Shown here piece after piece: positions 35,101 through 39,869 of a stretch of DNA of 39,869 nucleotides. The notes beneath the pieces were generated by a model, which worked only from the letters and a program-made list of their open reading frames with translations, did no database searches and had not been told where the DNA came from. The translations under genes were made by a program, and so were the position numbers. The stretch is from positions 1 through 39,869 of IMG/VR virus record IMGVR_UViG_3300030098_002311; one strand, written 5' to 3'. Each line of letters begins with the position of its first letter. Position 1 is the first letter of the stretch. The stretch is from a virus.

Positions 35101-35319
35101 ATGGGAGGAGTAGCAAAAAGAATATTACCAAAACCACCCGCACCACCAGCTCCCGTTTATATTCCTACACCGACAGCTCCAGAGGTTTCTCAAGCAACGG
35201 CAGTAGCAAAAACGGATATGGCAAGAGGTAAAGGTAGAACAACAACTATCTTAACTGGAGCTAAAGGTTTAGGCGATAACAAACTCACAACTTCAAAAGC
35301 ACAATTATTAGGAGGATAG
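35101..35319 (+). CDS. Pro-rich small protein with conserved C-terminal tag (72 aa)
   Basis: The N-terminus (GGVAKRILPKPPAPPAPVYIPTPTAPEV) is proline-rich, and the C-terminus (GRTTTILTGAKGLGDNKLTTSKAQLLGG) is the clearest copy of the tag together with that at 33921-34148. The two proteins are paralogous in layout: Pro-rich stretch, short Ala/Arg helix, tag. It directly abuts the portal gene start, which suggests co-translation and a possible portal-docking role. Confidence 0.65.
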   Translation: MGGVAKRILPKPPAPPAPVYIPTPTAPEVSQATAVAKTDMARGKGRTTTILTGAKGLGDNKLTTSKAQLLGG

Positions 35320-36927
35320 ATGGCAATAGATAAAAAAGCCAAAAAAATTTTAGAGAAATACAATACTCTAAAAGCACAGAGACAGACATGGGAAGATCAT
35401 TGGCAAGATGTTGCTAACTATTTTTTACCAAGAAAATCTAATATCACTTTAAAAAGAACTAAAGGCGATAAGAGACACGACCAGATCTATGACGGCACAG
35501 CAACTCATGCGCTAGAGTTATTATCTGCTAGTTTAAATGGTATGCTTACTAATACTATTTCTCCGTGGTTTGTATTAAAATTTAGATCTGAGGAAATGAA
35601 CCAGGATGATGAGGCAACAGAATGGTTAGAGAGCTGCGCAAAAGTTATGCAGCAAGTATTTCAAAGATCAAATTTTCAGCAAGAAGTTTTTGAATTATAC
35701 CATGAGCTGCTAACCTTTGGTACATCTGCAATGTTTATTACAGATGATTTTAAAGATGATTTGAGATTTAAAACAATTCATATTTCAGAAATTTTTATTA
35801 CTGAAAATGAAAGAGGATTAGTAGATTGTTTAGTTAGAAGATTTCAAGTTAAAAATAAAAATATTCCTTTTATGTATCCAGAGGCAACAATCCCACCATC
35901 TCTGGCATCTAAAATTCAATCAGCTCCATACGATGAAACTTTTATAATTCATTCAGTACAAGCATCTGAAAATGCTATGGGTTATGAGAGCAGCAAGAAT
36001 ATGGATTTTACTTCTTGTCATGTTCACGAAGATACTGGAGTTATATTAAGAGATAGTGGATTTAGAGAATTTCCGTATGTGGTTCCTAGATATTTAAAAT
36101 CTAGCAGCAATGAAATTTATGGAAGATCTCCAGCCATGAATGCTTTACCAGATGTTAAGATGTTAAATACAATGTCTAAGACAACTATTAAAGCAGCTCA
36201 AAAACAAATAGATCCACCTTTAATGGTTCCAGATGATGGCTTTGTTTTACCAGTAAGAACTATTCCAGGAGGATTAAATTTTTATAGATCTGGAACTAGA
36301 GAAAGAATTGAACCTTTAAACATTGGAGCCAACAATCCTTTAGGCTTACAAATGGAAGAGCAAAGAAGAAAAGCTATTAGAGAAAATTTCTTTGTCGATC
36401 AGTTAATGATGGTTCAAGGTCAAAACATGACAGCTACAGAAGTTATGCAGCGTACTGAGGAAAAGATGAGATTACTTGGTCCAGTATTAGGTAGATTACA
36501 ATCTGAATTTTTACAGCCGCTCATAACTAGATCTTTTAATTTATTAATTAAAAATAATAAATTTGCTCAACCACCAGAAACTATTGGAGATCAAGAAATA
36601 GAAATTGAATATGTATCTCCATTAGCGAAAGCTCAAAAGACCCAAGAGCTTTCATCCATTATGAGAGGAATTGAAATATTTGGATCATTGCAAAATGTTG
36701 CTCCAGTATTTGATTACTTGGATATAGATGGTTTAGTAGATCATGTTAAAGATGTTTTAGGATTACCAGCTAAGGTAATGAGATCCCGTGGAGAGGTACA
36801 ACAAATCCAGCAACAAAAACAAGCTGCAGAAATAGAGCAAGCGCAAATGCAACAAGCTCAACAAGTAGCTGAGAGTGCTGGAAAAATTGCGCCAGCTTTA
36901 AAAGCCATGGGTGGTATGAATGAATGA
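35320..36927 (+). CDS. Portal / head-to-tail connector protein, T7 gp8-like (535 aa)
   Basis: The N-terminus (KKILEKYNTLKAQRQTWEDHWQDVANYFLPRKSNI...IYDGTATHALELLSASLNGMLTNTISPWF) is the typical start of T7-type head-tail connectors. Also typical: the core QVFQRSNFQQEVFELYHELLTFGTSAMFI, the YGRSPAMNALPDVKMLNTMSKTTIKAAQKQIDPPLMVP segment and the MTATEVMQRTEEKMRLLGPVLGRLQSEFLQPL helix. Length is within the family range. A Gln/Ala-rich tail (about 490-520) follows. Twelve copies should form the DNA channel of the capsid. Confidence 0.93.
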   Translation: MAIDKKAKKILEKYNTLKAQRQTWEDHWQDVANYFLPRKSNITLKRTKGDKRHDQIYDGTATHALELLSASLNGMLTNTISPWFVLKFRSEEMNQDDEATEWLESCAKVMQQVFQRSNFQQEVFELYHELLTFGTSAMFITDDFKDDLRFKTIHISEIFITENERGLVDCLVRRFQVKNKNIPFMYPEATIPPSLASKIQSAPYDETFIIHSVQASENAMGYESSKNMDFTSCHVHEDTGVILRDSGFREFPYVVPRYLKSSSNEIYGRSPAMNALPDVKMLNTMSKTTIKAAQKQIDPPLMVPDDGFVLPVRTIPGGLNFYRSGTRERIEPLNIGANNPLGLQMEEQRRKAIRENFFVDQLMMVQGQNMTATEVMQRTEEKMRLLGPVLGRLQSEFLQPLITRSFNLLIKNNKFAQPPETIGDQEIEIEYVSPLAKAQKTQELSSIMRGIEIFGSLQNVAPVFDYLDIDGLVDHVKDVLGLPAKVMRSRGEVQQIQQQKQAAEIEQAQMQQAQQVAESAGKIAPALKAMGGMNE

Positions 36928-37132
36928 AAAAGATATTAAACAATTAACGATAGACTACAAACAGACTTTTACATCTGAGAGCGGAGTTAAAGTGCTTGAT
37001 GATTTAAAAAAGAGATGCAGCTATGAAACGACTAGCTTTGTTCAAGGCGATAGTCACGATAGCGCATTTAGAGAGGGACAGCGATCAGTTGTTCTTTTCA
37101 TTAATAATATGCTCAACAAAAAGGAGAAATAA
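36920..37132 (+). CDS. Small protein between portal and scaffold (70 aa)
   Basis: The start overlaps the portal end by 8 nt. The sequence (DIKQLTIDYKQTFTSESGVKVLDDLKKRCSYETTSFVQGDSHDSAFREGQRSVVLFINNMLNK) matches a recurring type of short podovirus protein with the FREGQRSVV..I..ml pattern at this locus. The function is unknown. It ends directly before the scaffold start, with AAAGGAGA as that gene's ribosome site. Confidence 0.65.
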   Translation: MNEKDIKQLTIDYKQTFTSESGVKVLDDLKKRCSYETTSFVQGDSHDSAFREGQRSVVLFINNMLNKKEK

Positions 37133-37972
37133 ATGTCGAGTGAAAATCAAGAGGTAGCAGCAACGGAACAAAATCCAGCGCTGTCTGGAGATCCTTTAAA
37201 TAATACTCCAGAAACAAATACTGATTGGAAAGCTGGTCTTTCTGATGAGTTAAGAGCTGAAAAGTCTTTAGAAAATATTAAAGATGTTTCAAGTTTAGCA
37301 AAGAGTTTTATTCATGCACAAAAATTAGTAGGTGCAGATAAAATTCCAGTACCTAACAAACACGCAACGGAACAAGATTGGGATGCCGTTTATAAAAGAT
37401 TAGGCAGACCAGACACTCCAGATGGATATAAATATAATTTACCAGAAGATCAAAATGTAAATGCTGAGGCATTAAAAACATTTTCAGATCACGCTCATAA
37501 ATTAGGATTACTTCCTAATCAAGCTGAGGGTATGGTTAAATTTTATAATCAAATGAGAGCTGAGGAACTAGCTGCAGCTGATAGTACAGCAACAGCTGGC
37601 AGACAAAAAGCAATGGATGAATTGCAAACAGAATGGGGACAAGCCTATAATCAAAAAATTACAGCAGCTAACAATGTTGTAAGAGAGGTTTTTCCAAAAG
37701 GTTTTATGAGTATGAACCTGGAGGATGGAACTAAATTAGGAGATCATCCAGCTGTTATCAGAGCATTCGCAGCTCTAGCTGATAAGATGGGAGAAGATAA
37801 AATTGTCCAGGCAGATGGACCAAATTATCTAACACCTAAACAGATAGACAAAGAAATTGCTACTTTACAACAACCAGGTTCAGCTTATTGGGATAAAAAC
37901 CATCCTAATCATGCAGCGGCTGTTGATGAAGTAAAAGCGTTGTTTGAACAAAAACACGCTAAAGCAGAGTAA
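37133..37972 (+). CDS. Capsid scaffolding protein (279 aa)
   Basis: An acidic, mostly helical protein with the pattern of T7-like capsid assembly proteins: DWKAGLSDELRAEKSLENIKDVSSLAKSFIHAQKLVGADKIPVPNKHATEQDWDAVYKRLGRPDTPDGYKYNLPED. The W...L.......L....d...lak.y...q.l.G...i.vP.....e.w..vy..lGrP..p..Y.. consensus is easily seen. The basic C-terminus (KALFEQKHAKAE) probably contacts capsid subunits. It acts in prohead assembly and is then released. Directly upstream of the capsid gene. Confidence 0.88.
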   Translation: MSSENQEVAATEQNPALSGDPLNNTPETNTDWKAGLSDELRAEKSLENIKDVSSLAKSFIHAQKLVGADKIPVPNKHATEQDWDAVYKRLGRPDTPDGYKYNLPEDQNVNAEALKTFSDHAHKLGLLPNQAEGMVKFYNQMRAEELAAADSTATAGRQKAMDELQTEWGQAYNQKITAANNVVREVFPKGFMSMNLEDGTKLGDHPAVIRAFAALADKMGEDKIVQADGPNYLTPKQIDKEIATLQQPGSAYWDKNHPNHAAAVDEVKALFEQKHAKAE

Positions 37973-38153
37973 AATTTCTCTTTACAGAATTATTAATTTT
38001 CTGTTAAAGCTGAAATATATTTGGATAATCGCAAGACCCAAGTTGACACTAGGAATAGTCTAGGATCCAGGAGATCTAAAATCGAGGAGCGACCCGCAAG
38101 GATAATCATCCGATTAACATTAACACAACTAACAAATAAGGAGGGTTCGACTT
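37973..38153 (+). promoter_or_regulatory. Capsid gene leader (181 nt)
   Basis: This gap before the capsid gene contains TTGACACTAGGAATAGTCTAGG with a CTAGGA/TCTAG inverted repeat and a GGATAATCATCC palindrome, and ends in a consensus ribosome site (AAGGAGGG, 10 nt before ATG). A separate promoter or a stabilising leader for high capsid expression is plausible. No -10 is properly spaced from the TTGACA. Confidence 0.4.
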
Positions 38154-39029
38154 ATGTCAACTCAAATTACTACAGCATTTGTAGAACAATACTCTTCAAA
38201 TGTTTCAATGTTAGCTCAGCAAATGGGAACTAAGCTGAGAGGTGCTGTTGATGTAGAGACTATTAGAGGTAAAAATGCTTTCTTCGATCAAATCGGAGTG
38301 ACAGCAGCTCAAGTAAGATCTACTAGACACGGAAACACTCCTCAGATCAACACTCCTCACTCAAGAAGAAGAGTATCCTTAGCAGACTATGAATGGGCTG
38401 ATTTAGTAGATGACTTAGATAAAGTTAGAATGTTAGTAGATCCAACTAGCTCGTATGCGAAAGCAGCAGCTGCAGCAATGAATAGATCGATTGACGATGT
38501 TATCATAACTGCAATGAATGCAGACGCAGCAACGGGTGTAGCTGGTGGTACTACAACTGCTTTACCAAGTACATCTAAATTCTCAACTGCAAACCAAACA
38601 GATGGTATGACTTTGGCTAAACTATTATCTGCTAAGCATTTCTTTGATGCTGGCGATGTAGATCCTAGCATAAAGAGGTACATTGTTTGCGGAGCTAAGC
38701 AGATCCAAGATCTATTGAACACTACAGAAATTAAAAATTCTGATTTCAATACAATCAAGGCTCTCGCTCAAGGAGATATAAATTCATTCTTAGGATTTGA
38801 ATTTATTATGTCTAACAGACTAAACATGGATGGCACAAATACTGATGACAGACTATGTTTTGCGTTCACAGCTGATTCAGTTAAACTTGCAATCGGTGCA
38901 GATGTTAAGGCTAAAATCTCTGAGAGAGATGACAAATCTTATGCAACTCAAGTCTATTACTCAATGGCTTTAGGTGCAACAAGGATGGAAGAAACTAAAG
39001 TGTTTCAAATTCCTTGTCATGAGGCTTAA
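38154..39029 (+). CDS. Major capsid protein (291 aa)
   Basis: Placed after portal and scaffold with a strong ribosome site and followed by a terminator. The sequence (FVEQYSSNVSMLAQQMGTKLRGAVDVETIRGKNAFFDQIGVTAAQVRSTRHGNTPQINTPHSRRRVSLADYEWADLVDDLDKVRMLVDPTSSYAKAAAAAMNRSIDDVII) has the HK97-fold pattern of podovirus/T7-like capsids: Y...v..l.Qq....L...V.........k...d......a......h.dTp....h..r.v...d.e.adlvDd.D......dp...Y...a....r..Dd.i. The short C-terminal strand ends RMEETKVFQIPCHEA; the variant allele's end is at 3-83. Confidence 0.92.
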   Translation: MSTQITTAFVEQYSSNVSMLAQQMGTKLRGAVDVETIRGKNAFFDQIGVTAAQVRSTRHGNTPQINTPHSRRRVSLADYEWADLVDDLDKVRMLVDPTSSYAKAAAAAMNRSIDDVIITAMNADAATGVAGGTTTALPSTSKFSTANQTDGMTLAKLLSAKHFFDAGDVDPSIKRYIVCGAKQIQDLLNTTEIKNSDFNTIKALAQGDINSFLGFEFIMSNRLNMDGTNTDDRLCFAFTADSVKLAIGADVKAKISERDDKSYATQVYYSMALGATRMEETKVFQIPCHEA

Positions 39030-39051
39030 TAGATAGCAATATCTATTTTAA

Positions 39052-39083
39052 GGGAGGCGGGGAGACTTGCCTCCCTTTTTTTT
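39052..39083 (+). terminator. Rho-independent terminator after capsid
   Basis: GGGAGGC (39052-39058) pairs with GCCTCCC (39069-39075), followed by eight T. Same stem as the variant copy at 109-135 with a slightly longer loop. Confidence 0.88.
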
Positions 39084-39105
39084 AACAACAATAATGGAGG
39101 ATCTT

Positions 39106-39189
39106 ATGCCAAGAGGCAAAGGAACATACGGGTCTAAAAAAGGAAGACCACCAAAAAAACCAAAGAATAAACCAAAGAGAAAAGGATAA
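39106..39189 (+). CDS. Lys/Gly-rich micro-protein (27 aa)
   Basis: Counterpart of the ORF at 156-236: identical first 15 residues (MPRGKGTYGSKKGRP), then PKKPKNKPKRKG. The ribosome site TGGAGG is identical. In this version of the locus it is the only micro-ORF before the tail adaptor, which starts 3 nt after its stop. The AAAGGA at its end serves as ribosome site for the adaptor gene. Function unknown. Confidence 0.75.
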   Translation: MPRGKGTYGSKKGRPPKKPKNKPKRKG

Positions 39190-39192
39190 CAA

Positions 39193-39774
39193 ATGGCTAG
39201 TGTCGTTCAAATATGCAATTCCGCATTAAATCAACTGGGAGCTGCGAGTATAACTGCGCTTACAGATAATTCAAAAAATGCAAGACTATGCAATGAAAGA
39301 TATGCAGTAGTAAGAGATGCTGTGTTTAGATCTCATCCATGGAATAGTTTAATTAAACGACAACAGCTAGCTCAAACTACTAATACACCAGCTTATGGTT
39401 TTAGTTATGAGTTTTCTTTACCAAGTGATTGCCTGAGAGTTTTAGGATTAGACGCTTATAATTCTGATTATAAAGTTGAGGGTAGAAAAATTCTTTGTAA
39501 TGAACAATCAATAAAAATTATTTATATAGCTCAAGAAACAGATCCAAACGAAATGGATGTTTTATTAAGAGAAACTATATCAGCGGGATTAGCTGCAGAT
39601 ATTGCTTATGCAATTACTGCTAATCTCCAAGTAGCAAAATTAATGCAAGAAAAATATCAATTCAAAGTATCTGAGGCTAAACATACAGACGCTAGCGAGG
39701 GATACAACACAGATCCAGAAAATGGATTAACAGACCAAATCTTAACCGAAGATTTTATAAACAGCAGATATTAA
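39193..39774 (+). CDS. Tail adaptor / tail tubular protein A (T7 gp11-like)
   Basis: Same protein family and length (193 aa) as 654-1235, with the conserved blocks ICNSALNQLGAASITALTDNSKNARLCN, SHPWNS and VEGRKILCN, and the LTEDFINSR ending. Substitutions (about 36, mostly conservative, no gaps) are spread over the length, as between alleles of two strains. This copy follows the complete capsid gene in the window and therefore belongs to the continuous late operon. Confidence 0.88.
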   Translation: MASVVQICNSALNQLGAASITALTDNSKNARLCNERYAVVRDAVFRSHPWNSLIKRQQLAQTTNTPAYGFSYEFSLPSDCLRVLGLDAYNSDYKVEGRKILCNEQSIKIIYIAQETDPNEMDVLLRETISAGLAADIAYAITANLQVAKLMQEKYQFKVSEAKHTDASEGYNTDPENGLTDQILTEDFINSRY

Positions 39775-39777
39775 ATT

Positions 39778-39869
39778 ATGGGAAAACAACTTTTAAGCAT
39801 CCCTAGCTTTACCGCTGGGGAGATGAGCGATAGTATGCAAGGCAGAACAGATTTTGCCAAGTATTTTTC
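39778..39869 (+). CDS. Tail nozzle protein, N-terminal fragment cut by the window end
   Basis: The first 30 codons (MGKQLLSIPSFTAGEMSDSM QGRTDFAKYF) are identical at protein level to those of the complete gene at 1238-3745. From 39793 the DNA is also identical, up to the last base. It is the 5' end of the same gene seen again after going once around the map. Confidence 0.9.
   Translation, partial: MGKQLLSIPSFTAGEMSDSMQGRTDFAKYF
39793..39869. repeat. 77-bp exact repeat, terminal copy
   Basis: Identical to 1253-1329 and extends exactly to the last base of the window. See the internal copy. Confidence 0.9.

Noticed and set aside
38021-38233. 70-aa plus-strand ORF across the capsid leader and capsid start
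   Set aside because: It runs out of frame into the well-supported capsid gene, has no ribosome site and no recognisable composition.

Overview
The window is most of an AT-rich, temperate, T7-tail-type (podovirus-like) phage genome. The virion proteins, the many lysine-rich micro-ORFs and the strong AT bias resemble marine podoviruses of Alphaproteobacteria such as SAR11/Pelagibacter phages. The host is an inference; nothing here proves it. No RNA polymerase, DNA polymerase, helicase or primase is visible, so replication and transcription probably rely on the host.

The contig closes on itself. Its last 77 bases (39793-39869) are identical to 1253-1329, while the sequence before each copy is related but diverged (tail adaptor proteins roughly 80% identical). 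The simplest reading is a circular map of 38,540 bp, with 1-1252 being a second strain's version of 38.9-39.8 kb.

Layout in map order. (a) Rightward late genes: terminase small subunit (30.9 kb), a self-contained accessory gene (31.45 kb), terminase large subunit (32.6 kb), four small genes of which three share a C-terminal motif, portal, scaffold, capsid (38.2-39.0 kb), a terminator, micro-ORFs, tail adaptor and nozzle. Then come a gp13-like protein and three large ejection proteins (to 11.9 kb); the second large one carries a RelA/SpoT-like domain. (b) Tail-fibre and adhesin module (12-18 kb): a gp17-like fibre, a cupredoxin-like protein, a LamG-like adhesin and a tandemly duplicated fibre-plus-small-protein cassette. 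(c) Lysis and small-protein block (18-20.6 kb): PD-(D/E)XK nuclease-like protein, GH24 lysozyme and holin. (d) Integration region (20.58-22.3 kb): a complete tRNA-Pro(TGG), short direct repeats, a terminator and a tyrosine integrase. The integrase sits near the end of a leftward operon of very small genes (22.3-24.0 kb) joined by a repeated K-E-A-A/Shine-Dalgarno/TAATG junction. (e) A second leftward operon (24.16-27.4 kb) with a RecB/Cas4-like exonuclease, a possible annealing protein and a stand-alone LexA-type DNA-binding domain. (f) The lysogeny switch: a CI-like repressor (leftward) opposite a Cro-like gene (rightward, 28.38 kb), followed by rightward early genes up to terS.

Regulation can be partly read from sequence. 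The repressor, the small-gene operon and the accessory gene at 31.45 kb each have a sigma70-type promoter whose predicted start falls on or within a few bases of the start codon, so leaderless mRNAs are expected. A TTGAC-N5-GTCAA operator overlaps two of these promoters. A different operator of about 21 bp is shared by the repressor promoter and the exonuclease-operon promoter.
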